The position numbers were made by a program, and so were the translations under genes. The notes below the pieces were generated by a model that was not told the DNA's origin, did no database searches, and was given only the letters and a program-made list of their open reading frames with translations. A DNA stretch of 64,000 bases from Providencia rustigianii DSM 4541 (lineage in GTDB: Bacteria > Pseudomonadota > Gammaproteobacteria > Enterobacterales > Enterobacteriaceae): contig NZ_GG703819.1 in the NCBI RefSeq assembly GCF_000156395.1, positions 915,938-979,937 on the forward strand, written 5' to 3'. Positions 29,034 to 40,400 of this stretch are shown in pieces (the stretch's first letter is position 1; each line of letters begins with the position of its first letter).

Positions 29034-30323
29034 CTATCCTTTTGTTTTCTCTAATAACATCATGACATGCGCGACAGTATGGAATGAACCACACACCACA
29101 ATCACATCTTGCGGCTGAGCATCATTACACGCCTGTTGCCATGCAGCTTCCACAGAATCAAATTCATTTGCATCATCAAGGTGTTGACTCAGTTGGGCCA
29201 CATCCGCGCCTCGAAATTCTTTGAGAGGTGCTAAATACCAGTCAGTCACTTGCTTGGATAAACACTGCAATGTGCCTTGAATATCTTTATCTCCCAGCAT
29301 ACCGACAACCGCGCGAATACGTCGACCATCAACAATGGGCAATTGCGCCAATTTTGTCACCAAGTACCCTGCGGCATGTGGATTATGAGCGACATCCAAA
29401 ATCTTTAGCGGATTTTCGCCAATAACCTGGAAACGCCCCGGCAGTTGAGCCGTTTGTAAACCATGATAGATTGCTTGATCCGTTATTTTTAGTGTTAATT
29501 CAGGCGCTATCTCCATTAAGCAGCTAATCACACCCATGGCTGTTGCCGCATTCGCTAATGGAACATTGGGTAATGGCAAATCTTGCCATGATCGTTGCTC
29601 ACTTTCCCACGACCAATGATTACCATGCTCTTGGTAATTCCAATCTTTTCCACGACGAAATAAGCGTGTTCCAATCTTATCGGCATATTCTCCGATTGAG
29701 GCTGGCATATCCGGCTCACCTACGACACCATAATGGTCTTGACGGAAAATACCTGCTTTTTCATAACCGATATGTTCACGGTCAGAACCCAGCCAATCAG
29801 TATGATCAAGGGCAATACTAGTGATTGCCGCAATATCAGCATCCACGACATTGGTCGCATCCAAACGTCCCCCTAGCCCAACTTCAAGGATCACAATATC
29901 TAATGCTGCCTGCTTAAATAATTGTAGTGCAGCTAAGGTGCCATATTCAAAGTAGGTTAAAGAAATATTTCCACGTTGAGCTTCTATTGCCGCAAATGCC
30001 TGACAAAACTCACTTTCAGCAAGTTCTTGTCCTTGAATACGTACGCGCTCAGTATAGCGGATCAGATGTGGCGAACTGTATACCCCAACTTTCAATCCCG
30101 CAGCCATCAATATGCTTTCAAGGGTATGACAGGTTGTCCCTTTACCATTCGTGCCAGTCACCGTAATTACACGAGGTGCGGGTTGGGTTAAATTCATTTG
30201 GCGGGCGGCCTGCCCTACTCGCTCCAACCCCATATCAATATTTTGGCTATGCAGGTCAGTGAGGTAAGAGAGCCAAGCCTCCAATGGAGACTTGGCAGTA
30301 GGAATGATTTGCTTACTCATCAT
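29034..30323 (-). CDS. folC: Dihydrofolate synthase / folylpolyglutamate synthase
   Basis: Bifunctional Mur-ligase-type enzyme that adds glutamate to dihydropteroate and then to reduced folates. The ATP-binding loop is [20 protein letters not shown] near residues 53-72; later motifs include [20 protein letters not shown] and [13 protein letters not shown], with [10 protein letters not shown] in the C-terminal domain. The 429-residue length is normal. Its start overlaps the end of accD by 11 bases and its stop is five bases before dedD, so accD-folC-dedD form one operon, as in E. coli. Confidence 0.97.
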   Translation of the reverse strand: MMSKQIIPTAKSPLEAWLSYLTDLHSQNIDMGLERVGQAARQMNLTQPAPRVITVTGTNGKGTTCHTLESILMAAGLKVGVYSSPHLIRYTERVRIQGQELAESEFCQAFAAIEAQRGNISLTYFEYGTLAALQLFKQAALDIVILEVGLGGRLDATNVVDADIAAITSIALDHTDWLGSDREHIGYEKAGIFRQDHYGVVGEPDMPASIGEYADKIGTRLFRRGKDWNYQEHGNHWSWESEQRSWQDLPLPNVPLANAATAMGVISCLMEIAPELTLKITDQAIYHGLQTAQLPGRFQVIGENPLKILDVAHNPHAAGYLVTKLAQLPIVDGRRIRAVVGMLGDKDIQGTLQCLSKQVTDWYLAPLKEFRGADVAQLSQHLDDANEFDSVEAAWQQACNDAQPQDVIVVCGSFHTVAHVMMLLEKTKG

Positions 30324-31284
30324 CTTTTTTATGCTTAGCAGAACCTTTCACTTTTTCTGTATTATCAATAGTATCTGCCAGATCAATTTCGACATCTACC
30401 ACTTCAACAACCAGTGTTGGCTCAGGATTTAAGCTTGGCTTGTTAGTTAACATGGCCAAAATATCTGCTAGACGATCACGCATTTCAGGACGACGAATAA
30501 TCATGTCAATCGCACCTTTTTCCAGCAGGAATTCACTGCGTTGGAAACCTGGTGGTAACTTTTCACGTACGGTTTGTTCGATAACACGAGGACCCGCGAA
30601 ACCGATCAGCGCTTTTGGCTCAGCGACGTTGATATCACCAAGCATTGCAAGGCTCGCAGATACCCCACCCATGGTTGGGTCAGTTAACACCGAAATATAA
30701 GGCAGACCGCGCTCTTGCATTTTGGCTAGTGCAGCACTAGTTTTCGCCATTTGCATTAATGATAACAAGGCTTCTTGCATACGCGCACCGCCACTTGCTG
30801 AGAAGCAAACTAATGGGCAATTATCTTCAAGTGCTTGCTCAACTGCACGAACAAAACGCGCACCAACCACAGATGCCATTGAACCGCCCATAAAGGCAAA
30901 TTCAAATGCAGCAGCAACGACAGGCATACCTTTTAAGGTCCCTTTCATTACAACCATTGCATCTTTCTCACCGGTTTCTTTTTGAGCGGCGCTAATTCTA
31001 TCTTTATACTTTTTAGAGTCGCGGAATTTGAGGATATCTTTTGGCTCTAATTCGCTACCTAATTCCGTTGTTGAGTTTTCATCAAGGAAGGATTCAAGGC
31101 GTTGACGGGCGTGAATACGCATGTGATGGTCACATTTCGGACACACATGAAGATTACGCTCAAGCTCGGCGCCATATAGGACTTGTCCACAACTATCACA
31201 TTTGCGCCAAACACCTTCTGGGATATTGGCTTTATGGGATGGGGTCGAAGTACCTTTTTTTAAAATTTTCTCAATCCAGCTCAT
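30313..31284 (-). CDS. accD: Acetyl-CoA carboxylase carboxyltransferase subunit beta
   Basis: Beta subunit of the carboxyltransferase that makes malonyl-CoA with AccA. The N-terminal zinc ribbon is [13 protein letters not shown] followed by [16 protein letters not shown] (four Cys). The crotonase-fold domain includes [19 protein letters not shown] and [20 protein letters not shown]. At 323 residues it is slightly longer than E. coli AccD (304) because of a charged C-terminal tail ([11 protein letters not shown]). It is first in the accD-folC-dedD unit; the 160-bp gap to dedA holds its promoter. Confidence 0.97.
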   Translation of the reverse strand: MSWIEKILKKGTSTPSHKANIPEGVWRKCDSCGQVLYGAELERNLHVCPKCDHHMRIHARQRLESFLDENSTTELGSELEPKDILKFRDSKKYKDRISAAQKETGEKDAMVVMKGTLKGMPVVAAAFEFAFMGGSMASVVGARFVRAVEQALEDNCPLVCFSASGGARMQEALLSLMQMAKTSAALAKMQERGLPYISVLTDPTMGGVSASLAMLGDINVAEPKALIGFAGPRVIEQTVREKLPPGFQRSEFLLEKGAIDMIIRRPEMRDRLADILAMLTNKPSLNPEPTLVVEVVDVEIDLADTIDNTEKVKGSAKHKKDDE

Positions 31285-31443
31285 TAATGGACCTTTTTGT
31301 CTGATTGCACTCTGATCATACCCAAAATTATGTTAGTGGCTGAATATCGTCAGCACTTCATATAATGGGTATAAATCAGTATGTTATTTTTTGCCATTAA
31401 ACCACAATGATATCTCACTGTAGATAAAAACTTTTTAAACCTG

Positions 31444-32130
31444 TTATTGGTTATCGATTTTCTGCGTCGCCGCACTTTTGGCTCTCGCTGCTGCACGGCG
31501 ATGTCGAATAATTTCAATAACACCCGGCAGAATTGAGATAAAGATAATCGCGACTATCAGTAATTTCAAATTCTTTTGTACTATCGGCAAGTCACCGAAT
31601 AGGTAGCCTGCATAAGTAAACAATAGCACCCATAATAACGCACCCGCCACATTATAAAAGGCAAAATGACGATAAGACATTTTACCCATCCCTGCGACGA
31701 AAGGCGCAAAGGTTCTCACGATAGGAACAAAACGCGCTAAGATAATCGCTTTTCCACCATGCTTTTCATAAAATTCATGGGTTTTGTCTAAATATGAGCG
31801 ACGGAAAATCTTTGAATCTGGATTCTTAAATAATCGCTCACCAAAAATACGACCAATGGTGTAGTTCACGGCATCACCAATAATTGCTGCAATAATCATC
31901 AGTAACACCATCAGGTGAACATTCAAATCATTGCTTGGTAATGCAGCAAGTGCCCCTGCAACAAATAATAACGAATCCCCAGGCAGGAACGGCGTAACCA
32001 CTAAACCCGTTTCACAGAATAGGATTAAAAATAAAATACCGTATACCCAAGTACCATATTGGGCGACTAATTCTGCAAGATGCACATCAATATGCAAAAT
32101 AAAATCAATAATGAAACTGATAAACTCCAT
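31444..32130 (-). CDS. dedA: DedA-family membrane protein
   Basis: Inner-membrane protein of the DedA/SNARE-associated superfamily, now linked to lipid scrambling and undecaprenyl-phosphate or phospholipid transport. Re-entrant and transmembrane segments are visible with the family motifs [56 protein letters not shown] and FAPFVAGMG. The ATG at 32130 ([10 protein letters not shown]) has AGGAA upstream; the frame extends to an ATG at 32142 without a ribosome site. Length is 228 residues. It is located downstream of truA and upstream of accD, as in E. coli. Confidence 0.95.
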   Translation of the reverse strand: MEFISFIIDFILHIDVHLAELVAQYGTWVYGILFLILFCETGLVVTPFLPGDSLLFVAGALAALPSNDLNVHLMVLLMIIAAIIGDAVNYTIGRIFGERLFKNPDSKIFRRSYLDKTHEFYEKHGGKAIILARFVPIVRTFAPFVAGMGKMSYRHFAFYNVAGALLWVLLFTYAGYLFGDLPIVQKNLKLLIVAIIFISILPGVIEIIRHRRAAARAKSAATQKIDNQ

Positions 32131-32165
32131 GGGGTTCCTCATGTGGAGATTTATATTAAGGTCAT

Positions 32166-32981
32166 TTAGATCAGATTATCTGCTAAAAATAGAGGCCCCA
32201 TCACGTTTTGTGGTAGGTCAAATTTATCAGGGTAATCTACACTCACTAAATACAGCCCTTCAGCTTTCGCTGTTGCAGCGGCTTTAGTACGGTCTTTTAA
32301 TTCTAATAACTGATGCATCCAATCAATATCTTGGTTACCACAGCCAATTTCCAACAGACTGCCTACAATATTCCTCACCATATGATGTACAAAGGCATTC
32401 GCCTTAATATCGACCACCACATAGTTTCCGTGACGGGTCACATTCACATGCATCACATTGCGCCAAGGTGTTCTTGACTGACATTGAACGGCTCGGAATG
32501 AAGTAAAATCATTTTCACCTAATAGCGCCTGAGCCGCTTGATGCATTCTCTTTTCATCCAGAGGATAGTGAAAGTGCGTCACGCCATTTGATAAAATTGC
32601 AGGTCGATAACGATGATTAAAAATCACATAACGATATCGACGTGCTGTTGCACTAAATCGAGCATGAAACTCTTCATCAACAGGCTTACACCAACGTACC
32701 GCGATGTCGGGGGGCAGATGTGTATTTGCCCCCATGGTCCACGCAGCTTCTTTACGAATGGCAGTAGTTTCAAAGTGCACCACTTGCCCTGTCGCATGGA
32801 CTCCCGCATCAGTACGCCCTGCACAGTTTACACTGATGGGCTCTGCCGCAATTTTAGACAGTGCTTCTTCAAGACAGCCCTGAACACTTTTAACTTCTTG
32901 CTGACGCTGCCAACCATAATAACGACTGCCGTTGTATTCAATTCCAAGCGCGATTCGATACAACTTAGTTGATTCTGACAT
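32166..32981 (-). CDS. truA: tRNA pseudouridine(38-40) synthase
   Basis: Modifies uridines 38-40 of the anticodon stem-loop. The catalytic aspartate is in [20 protein letters not shown] near residue 60. Other family segments are [16 protein letters not shown] at the N-terminus, [18 protein letters not shown], and [19 protein letters not shown]. The 271-residue length is typical. The ATG shares a base with the usg stop (TAATG at 32979-32983), so translation is coupled to usg, an arrangement conserved in enterobacteria. Confidence 0.97.
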   Translation of the reverse strand: MSESTKLYRIALGIEYNGSRYYGWQRQQEVKSVQGCLEEALSKIAAEPISVNCAGRTDAGVHATGQVVHFETTAIRKEAAWTMGANTHLPPDIAVRWCKPVDEEFHARFSATARRYRYVIFNHRYRPAILSNGVTHFHYPLDEKRMHQAAQALLGENDFTSFRAVQCQSRTPWRNVMHVNVTRHGNYVVVDIKANAFVHHMVRNIVGSLLEIGCGNQDIDWMHQLLELKDRTKAAATAKAEGLYLVSVDYPDKFDLPQNVMGPLFLADNLI

Positions 32982-33991
32982 TAGTAAAACTGCTCCTGAA
33001 CCAGTTTTTCTGCGGTTTCAACTGCCATTAATGCACCACCAAAGCGGACATTATCGGCAACTGACCAAAACTGGAGCACTTCAGGGATACCATAGTCATT
33101 ACGAATACAACCGATACTTAAAGCGTCATTACCCGATGCCTCAGTCACCTGAGTTGGATAATCCCCCTCTTCTGAGACTTGAATATCAGAAAAACGTTCA
33201 AATTCTTCGCTTGCTTCTTCTGCACTCACAGGACGTAAGGTTTCTAAATGAACAACTTGCGCATTACCATAGAATACTGGCGCTTGAATAAAGCTGACAG
33301 CAACTGGCAACCCGTCATCCTGTAAGACTTTACGCACCTGTTCAACTAAACGGCGCTCGTGTACTACGCTACCTTCTCTATCCGCCATTAATGGCAACAT
33401 ATTGAAGGCTAATTGTTTACTAAAATAACCTTCTTCCGCCGGAATACCATTTAATAAACGTGCACTCTGTCCCGCCAAATCATCTACCGCAGCTTTGCCA
33501 TGAGCAGAAACCGATAACATGTTCGTCAGCGTAATTCGACCTAATCCAGCAGCATCGATCAATGGTTTGATCGCAGTTAATAGCTGACTAACATAACTAT
33601 CCGCAACTGCAACAATATTGCGGTTACGATAATCGGCTAAGACTTGAGGGTTAACACCGGGAACCACTAGCGGCACGTCTGGATCTAAAGCAAATACCCC
33701 ACTGCTATCAATCACAATACAGCCTTCTTGTGCTGCTAAATCAGCATATTGAGCGCTCGCTTCCTCACCTGCGGTGAAAAAAGCAATTTGTGCCTGTGAC
33801 CAATCAAAACCTTCTACATTTTTGACTTGGTAACTTTTCCCGTTAAAACGAATGCTCTCCCCTGCACTGCGTTCACTCGCGAGTAAATAAAGCTCACCAA
33901 CGGGAAACTCTCGCTCTTGGAGTAGTGATATGATAGCGTCGCCGACCGCACCGGTTGCCCCGAGCAATGCAATATTCCAACCTTCAGTCAT
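32981..33991 (-). CDS. usg: Aspartate-semialdehyde dehydrogenase-like protein Usg
   Basis: Paralog of Asd that keeps the fold but probably not the reaction. The NADP-binding motif is [18 protein letters not shown] and the C-terminal [20 protein letters not shown] matches the dehydrogenase family. The catalytic-cysteine position, normally in an NC(S/T)T motif, is here [10 protein letters not shown] (about residues 129-138) with no cysteine. E. coli Usg shows the same loss. The start at 33991 ([11 protein letters not shown]) has AGAGGAA upstream; the frame opens further to 34012. It is coupled to truA. Its actual role is unknown. Confidence 0.93.
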   Translation of the reverse strand: MTEGWNIALLGATGAVGDAIISLLQEREFPVGELYLLASERSAGESIRFNGKSYQVKNVEGFDWSQAQIAFFTAGEEASAQYADLAAQEGCIVIDSSGVFALDPDVPLVVPGVNPQVLADYRNRNIVAVADSYVSQLLTAIKPLIDAAGLGRITLTNMLSVSAHGKAAVDDLAGQSARLLNGIPAEEGYFSKQLAFNMLPLMADREGSVVHERRLVEQVRKVLQDDGLPVAVSFIQAPVFYGNAQVVHLETLRPVSAEEASEEFERFSDIQVSEEGDYPTQVTEASGNDALSIGCIRNDYGIPEVLQFWSVADNVRFGGALMAVETAEKLVQEQFY

Positions 33992-34064
33992 GGTTTTTCC
34001 TCTAAAAATCAAAATGAAATGAGTCGTTATTCACACCCTCATTTCATTGAAAAATAATTTGCTA

Positions 34065-35189
34065 TTAAATTTTAACGCTGAAACCTAACTCATTGAGTAA
34101 TTTGGCGGTTTGCTCATCGTCACATTGAACCGTCAACGATGACCACTCCCGACGTTCTTGGTAGTTTTTACGTAACTTATCAAACTCACCGGAAATCCCC
34201 GCAACCGCTCGTAACGCAGCATCATCACGGCGAACATCATACACTAGATGAATTAATCTTTTGAGTTGGCTTTGCGTTAATTTACCGTTAAATGTAATTT
34301 CACTGATATCAGGTTTAGGTAATAAAGAAGCCAGTGAGACATGCGCCGTTTTGCCTAAAAATTGACAATACGCTTCATACACTTGAGTTGTTCCCCGAGC
34401 CTTACCCTCTAAGGTGTAACCCGCAATATGTGGCGTTCCAATATCTACGTATGCGAGTAATTCTGTATCTAAGTTTGGCTCTGGTTCCCAAACATCTAGC
34501 ACCACACTCAAATACTTACCTTGTTGCAGTATGCTCAACAACGCTTGGTTATCAACCACTTCACCACGGCTTGCATTCACTAAAATCGTACCATCTCGTA
34601 AATTAGCAAGGCGCTGAGCGTCCATTAAATGGAATGTTGAATAGATGCCATCCATATTTAATGGAGTATGGAAAGTTAAAATATCCGCTTGCTCTAATAC
34701 GGTATCTAAAGAGACAAATGTGTCTTGATCTCCACGGTCAGCACGCGGAGGGTCACATAATAAAGTTTTCACTCCCCATGCCTGTAAGCGCTTGAGAAGG
34801 CGACCGCCCACATTACCCACGCCCACAATGCCGACAGTTTTATCTCGTAGATCAAAATTATCACGTTCAGCAAGCAGCAATAAAGAAGAGAAAACATACT
34901 CTACGACCGCAATAGCATTACAACCGGGTGCAGAAGAGAAGCCAATATTAGCCTCAGATAACCATTGGATATCCACATGGTCAAAGCCTGCTGTTGCAGT
35001 ACCGACGAATTTTACTGGCGTATTATCCAGTAGAGATTTATTCACTTTGGTAATCGAGCGCACCATTAATGCATCTGCATCAATAAGTTCTTGTTCTGGT
35101 ACTGGGCGCCCTGGCACAGCTTTCACTTCGCCTAGCTGACTAAAAAGTGTTTCAGCATACGGCATGTTTTCATCGACCAAAATTTTCAC
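34065..35189 (-). CDS. pdxB: Erythronate-4-phosphate dehydrogenase
   Basis: NAD-dependent enzyme of the D-isomer 2-hydroxyacid dehydrogenase family acting in pyridoxal phosphate synthesis. The nucleotide-binding motif [20 protein letters not shown] lies near residues 118-137; catalytic-region segments include [19 protein letters not shown] and [20 protein letters not shown] with the catalytic histidine. A C-terminal dimerisation domain follows from about 285. The 374-residue length is standard. It is first in the pdxB-usg-truA-dedA series; the DNA beyond its start is the edge of the accessory block. Confidence 0.97.
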   Translation of the reverse strand: MKILVDENMPYAETLFSQLGEVKAVPGRPVPEQELIDADALMVRSITKVNKSLLDNTPVKFVGTATAGFDHVDIQWLSEANIGFSSAPGCNAIAVVEYVFSSLLLLAERDNFDLRDKTVGIVGVGNVGGRLLKRLQAWGVKTLLCDPPRADRGDQDTFVSLDTVLEQADILTFHTPLNMDGIYSTFHLMDAQRLANLRDGTILVNASRGEVVDNQALLSILQQGKYLSVVLDVWEPEPNLDTELLAYVDIGTPHIAGYTLEGKARGTTQVYEAYCQFLGKTAHVSLASLLPKPDISEITFNGKLTQSQLKRLIHLVYDVRRDDAALRAVAGISGEFDKLRKNYQERREWSSLTVQCDDEQTAKLLNELGFSVKI

Positions 35190-35280
35190 TTAATTCGTCC
35201 CAATAGAATTGTTAATAATACCCATTGATGCCCTATTCGGCTGCCACACTATACTCCAAATCGTAGGTATGCAGAATCTT

Positions 35281-36102
35281 TTACCCTCGTAATAATGACT
35301 CATCTTGGGTAATAAATTCTTTGAAACGAAACCTATCTGGCGTTACACCAGAAATTTGCTGGAACATGGCAATAAATGCAGAAGCAGAGCTATACCCTAC
35401 ATCCAACGCCACCTCATGAACACTTTTGCCTTTTTCGAGTCCAGAGACTGCATGTAAATAACGCAAACGTTGCCGCCATTCGCTGAATGACATTCCCAAT
35501 TCCTGTTGGCAGCGGCGAGATAGCGTTCGTTCTGAGGTGTAAAAGCGCTTAGCCCATTGAGCTAACGTTGTATTATCCGCAGGTTCTTTCTGTAATTCTT
35601 GTAAAATCGGTGCCAAAAATTTGTCTTTACTGGTGGGCAAATAGGTATCTTGGCAGGGGGAAATCGCAAATTGATCAATCAGCACGTCCCCGAGTCGCTT
35701 ATCTTGCTCAGTTTCTGGCTGAACAATACCTCGCTGATACATATCAGCCATAATGGTTTGGAAAATAGAGCTTAGCCTTACCACACAGGCTCTATCGGCA
35801 AGTCTATGGCTATATTTCTGAGAAAAATCGATAATCCGAAATTTTACACTCTGCTTGTTAAAACTCGCATGTTGTGTGTTTGCAGGGATCCAAATACAAA
35901 ATTCAGGAGGTGCCATATAGTGCTTACCTTCAACCTCCATCTCCATAATTCCACACACCACATACAGCAATTGACCAAAAGGATGAGAGTGAGATTTATA
36001 TTCTGTTTGTTGGTTAATCTGTTCATGGCGTAGTGCAATAAAATCTGGTTCGATAATGTTGCATTCATTTATTTGCCACACATCATTTTGTGAATTATTC
36101 AT
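35281..36102 (-). CDS. AraC-family regulator with N-terminal cupin
   Basis: The N-terminal part (about 25-100) is a cupin-like sensor: HEQINQQTEYKSHSHPFGQL with clustered histidines and PPEFCIWIPANTQHASF. The C-terminal 100 residues are the AraC double helix-turn-helix, with TTLAQWAKRFYTSERTLSRR and SVHEVALDVGYSSASAFIAM. It is divergent from an EamA transporter across a 93-bp gap containing a perfect 12-bp inverted repeat, so it most likely controls that transporter and itself. The architecture is like E. coli NimR/YeaM, whose partner is also an exporter; orthology is not proven. Confidence 0.85.
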   Translation of the reverse strand: MNNSQNDVWQINECNIIEPDFIALRHEQINQQTEYKSHSHPFGQLLYVVCGIMEMEVEGKHYMAPPEFCIWIPANTQHASFNKQSVKFRIIDFSQKYSHRLADRACVVRLSSIFQTIMADMYQRGIVQPETEQDKRLGDVLIDQFAISPCQDTYLPTSKDKFLAPILQELQKEPADNTTLAQWAKRFYTSERTLSRRCQQELGMSFSEWRQRLRYLHAVSGLEKGKSVHEVALDVGYSSASAFIAMFQQISGVTPDRFRFKEFITQDESLLRG

Positions 36103-36106
36103 CAGC

Positions 36107-36163
36107 CTGTCTGAAAAACGTTATCGATTGTCTGAATATCAGTATATATAATTTTTCAGACAG
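36107..36163. promoter_or_regulatory. Inverted-repeat operator between AraC regulator and EamA gene
   Basis: CTGTCTGAAAAA at 36107-36118 and its perfect complement TTTTTCAGACAG at 36152-36163 flank a third TGTCTGAA at 36129-36136. The spacing covers the divergent promoters, including an AT-rich TATATAAT near 36144-36152. This is the likely binding site of the adjacent AraC-type protein. Confidence 0.65.
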
Positions 36164-36201
36164 ATGTATACTCCTGTGACTGATTAGGGAGAACCTTGTT
36201 A

Positions 36202-37122
36202 ATGAAATATTTCCTGTTTCCGCTGATTGCGGTTTTACTGTGGTCGATGAATGCCATCGTCAATAAAGCAGCTGCGACTGCTATTGACCCTGCGGCAATC
36301 TCGTTCTATCGCTGGGCTCTAGCATTTTTGGTTATGACCCCATTTGTTTTACGCTCTGTATTGCGTCATGCCAAAATCATCAAACAACATTGGTGGCAAC
36401 TCGCTATTTTAGGCGCTTTGGGCATGATGCTATACCAAAGCCTAGCTTATTATGCGGCTCATACGGTTAGCGCCACGTTTATGGGCGTCATGAACTCATT
36501 TATTCCACTGCTGACGGTGGTGATCAGCATTTTCGTCCTACGCGTTATTCCAACTGTTGGGATTGTTATCGGTTCACTACTCTCACTGTTTGGTCTGGCT
36601 TGGTTAGTCAGCCAAGGGAATCCAAGCTCGTTGCTCGATAATGGTCTTGGTCAAGGTGAGTTGCTGATGATTGTCGCCTCTGCAGCCTATGCGCTGTATG
36701 GTGTTCTCACCAAGCGCTGGGCGATTCAATTATCAAGTTGGGATTCTTTATATGTGCAAATTTTCTTTGGGGTTTTATTATTAATTCCTAATTTCTTACT
36801 CGCTGATGACGTTTCACTGAATCGAGATAATGTGGGGTTAGTTTTCTTTGCCGGGATTGCCGCGTCAATTATTGCCCCTGCATTATGGATCAAAGGCGTT
36901 ATTCATTTAGGTGCAAACACCGCTTCAATCTTTATGAATCTCGCCCCCGTGTTCACAGCCATTATTGCTGTTTTCACTCTGGGAGAAGAGCTGAAAAGTT
37001 ACCATTTAATTGGTGGTGGTGTCGTGTTACTTGGTGTGATGCTCGCTCAGCAATTACGCACTCCACTCACTCAAGTGTTTGCACGTAAAAGTAAAAGTGC
37101 ACAAGAAGATATTTGTCCATAA
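36202..37122 (+). CDS. EamA/DMT-family inner-membrane transporter
   Basis: A protein of about 306 residues with ten predicted transmembrane helices arranged as two EamA repeats (about 1-140 and 150-290). Repeat features include ISFYRWALAFLVMTPFVL, GMMLYQSLAYYAAHTVSATF and NLAPVFTAIIAVFTLGEELK, where the glutamate near the end of the second repeat is typical. Such proteins export metabolites, amino acids or drugs; the substrate here is unknown. The ATG at 36202 is chosen with AGGGAG ten bases upstream; a TTG two codons earlier is also open. It is probably controlled by the divergent AraC regulator. Confidence 0.88.
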   Translation: MKYFLFPLIAVLLWSMNAIVNKAAATAIDPAAISFYRWALAFLVMTPFVLRSVLRHAKIIKQHWWQLAILGALGMMLYQSLAYYAAHTVSATFMGVMNSFIPLLTVVISIFVLRVIPTVGIVIGSLLSLFGLAWLVSQGNPSSLLDNGLGQGELLMIVASAAYALYGVLTKRWAIQLSSWDSLYVQIFFGVLLLIPNFLLADDVSLNRDNVGLVFFAGIAASIIAPALWIKGVIHLGANTASIFMNLAPVFTAIIAVFTLGEELKSYHLIGGGVVLLGVMLAQQLRTPLTQVFARKSKSAQEDICP

Positions 37123-37176
37123 TTGACCTACTGTTATTTATCACTAAAAAATCAATGCAATGTCGTTAACTCATAT

Positions 37177-37200
37177 GCCCCACTTTGTGGGGCTTTCCTT
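37177..37200 (+). terminator. Intrinsic terminator after the EamA gene
   Basis: GCCCCAC/GTGGGGC stem with a TTT loop (37177-37193) followed by TTTCCTTT. Confidence 0.8.
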
Positions 37201-37436
37201 TATCCACATTAATTCCTATCACTAACCTCTCATATCTAAACTATAAATCGGTATTGGCACTCTTAAACTGAATAATCAGGCAAAATCTGATTGTATCTTA
37301 TTTATATCTCCCTAGACTTAAGCCAAATAGCCCTCTGTTAATTAAGGGTATTCATATTGCCATGAAATATTGATTCGATATGCCTATAAGGATTATGGAA
37401 TATCGAAAAATACATGCCCATTGAGATAAAATAACG
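37201..37436. other. Upstream region of the Sel1-repeat gene
   Basis: AT-rich spacer with no convincing promoter pair. A nine-codon ORF at 37395-37424 precedes the large gene but is too weak to call. The ribosome site before 37437 is poor (GAGATA at about 37423-37428). Confidence 0.4.
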
Positions 37437-40400
37437 ATGACTAGACAACTTAAAATAGGTCTTTTTATATTTATAATAATTGCCATTTCAGCTGGTCTTT
37501 ATCTTATAAATACCTCCAGCCAGTCCAATTCAGCACAAGCAGGTTACGATTTATATCAACAAGGCGAAACTGAAGCCGCTTTTGCTCTATTTCAAAAGAA
37601 TGCAGAGAGCGACTCTCAATCCGCTTACGCATTAGCCGTGATGTATAAAGAAGGGATTGGAACACCGCCAGACGACAGTAAAGCCCAATATTGGTTGGAG
37701 AAATCCGCATCACAGAATAATAAAAGTGCACTCTATAACCTTGGCTTTTACCGCTACAATCAAGAAATAGAGGGAACACCAGACGACTTGTATGGCTTAG
37801 TCTCGTTAACAAAGTCTGCGGATTTTGGCGTACAAGAAGCTCAAATTATGGTCGGCAGTATTTATATTGCAGACAAGACTGAAAAAATCCCACAAGACAT
37901 TGAACTAGCCCGCCAATATTTTACACTTGCGGCAAAACAAGATTCTCAATTTGCTAAATTTGCCCTTGGCTATATTGCTCATGATTTTGATAAAGACAAT
38001 AAAAAAGCGGTAGAAATCTTAACCCCACTGGTTAGTAAAAACTTTCCATTACCTGCCATGTTGCTTGCAACAATCTATACGGAAGGTGGAAATGGAGTCA
38101 CACCTAATAAATTTTTTGCCGAAAAATATGAGCGAATATCGATGGCGTCTGCCTTAGAGTTTGTTTCAGATACAAATGAATTTGAACCAGCCCCACTCTC
38201 TATTTATGGTTCTCAGACACCAGAAGAAAAACAAAAAATTATTGAAAATTTAGAAGAAAGAGCTCGCCAAGGGGATGAGCTAGCCATTTATATTTTATAT
38301 CAGAAATATATGTTCGGTGATGGAGTTAAAAAGGATAAAAATATTGCATTAGCGTATTTGCGTCCTTTAATACAACAACGTTCACCAAAAGCTTTGTACT
38401 TAAATTACCTTACGGATAAAAATAATCTCGATGATTTAATCGAAGCAGCTGATCTCCAATACCCTGATGCGATGTATCAAGCATACCAAGTTTATTCAGG
38501 TAATACGTTTAATTTCAATATCGAACGCAATGACACACTCGCCAATAAATACCTCATGGGCGCAGCAGATTTAGGTCATCATGATGCTCTCGTTGAGATC
38601 GTTGAAAAATCAATTACCAGTTATCAATTTCCAAATCGTCAGTTAATTGATTTGATAACAAAATATACACCCATATTAATGGAGAGATACCCTAATTCAC
38701 CGGAGGCTTTAGTCGTTACCAGCCAAGTATACGGTAAAGAAGATAGCCCACTATATTCTCCAGAAAAATCTTTTTCTGCTCTAGAAAAAGCTAATAAAAT
38801 TGCCCCTGACTATAATTCTCAAGTACAACTAGCTCGTTATTATATTCGTGGTTTTGGTACAAAAACAAATTTAGAAAAAGCGGTTAATATACTCAAATCT
38901 AATTTAGATGACCGAGGTATCCCCTCCACTGCCGATCGCTTGTTAGTTCAACTTTATTATCATAGTGACATTCAGGCTTACATAGATGAAAGAACGATCA
39001 TTGATATTTTAAAGAATGATGTTATAGAAAGAGAGAATTATGAATTAGCACATTTCTATGCCAATTATTTATTACAAGAGAACCCTGAAAAAAATAGCAA
39101 ACTTGCTTTTGATTTATTTGAAAAATCGAGTGAATATAGCCAAAGTGCTCATATTCACTATGCCGCAGCATTATTAAAATACAAACCGGAGCAAACCGAT
39201 TTTGCCTCTAAACTTATTGTCAATCTACTATCTTCGGAAAGTAATAAGGCAGAACTCACACCAGATGAAAAAGATGCAGCCACCGATATTCTCTTAAAAA
39301 TAGGCTTCCAAGCACCAGAGACTAAAAGTTTACTGATAAATTTAGCGCTATATGACAAAAATTCAAAAGCTATCGCACTTGTAGAGCCACAAGTTTGTAT
39401 TGACGCGGATATCACCTATTTATATGGCATTACAAAACTGACCCAATTAACCGAGGTCGACAGTTTAAGCAACGATGAACTCAAACCCTATTATGATACT
39501 ATTCTCAACGCAGCTGAATTAGGTAGCTCATCCGCTCATTTGTATATAGCCCAAAACCTTGATAGTGTTAATTATTATAATAGAACACCCTATTATAAAG
39601 CCCGATTTCAACAGATCACCGGACTCAAGCCAAATGATCTAATCCCAAAATATAAAAAATGTGCAGAATTAGGCAATAATCGCTGCCTATATGAATTGGG
39701 TGAGATTTATCAAGAGGGAAAATATGGGGAAGATCCTAACTATGACATTGCATTGGAATATTATGGGAAAATATCAGATCCCGACTTTAGCTTTTTAAAA
39801 TCACGTAAAAGTGAAATTGCAAAATCAAAAGCTAATTTCATTCAGATTCAAAATGATGCTAAGAACAACAATCCTGAAGCATTACGAACATTAGCTAATG
39901 CCTATAAATTTGGAAATTATGGGCAAAAAATTGATGAAAAAAAATGGCTTGAATATTTAACTATTAGTGCAAAATTCAATAACCAGCAAGCCTTAAATGA
40001 TTTAGTCGATTATTACAGCCAAGACCAATTTATTGATGCTAATAAGGCTAAAATATTAGCTTATTATGACCAATTAGCTGAATTAGGTGACCAACATTAT
40101 ACCCGAGAGTTGGCTCATCAGTATTTAAATGGTAGCCGCCTTGTAGTAGCTAACCGCCAAAAAGCCCGCGAGTACTATATTAAGTCTGGGAGTTGGGGAG
40201 ATCAGTATATTCGATATATGAACAAGTATGATCTTGGCATGAAAATGTTGAATGAAAGTCCATCAGCAAAATTCAATGTCGGGGATGCTTATTTATATGG
40301 TAATGGCGTAAAACAAGACACCAATGAAGCTATTAAATATTTAAAACAAGCCAGTGATGAAGGAAATAATTTAGCCATACGGCGTTACACCGAACTACTC

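Noticed and set aside
31321..31380. Partial inverted ATACCCA/TGGGTAT repeat upstream of accD
   Set aside because: The arms are short and widely spaced, and nothing links them to a known regulator.
37395..37424. Nine-codon ORF just before the Sel1-repeat gene
   Set aside because: The AAGG is only three bases from its ATG and no structure supports a leader function; kept only as a weak possibility.
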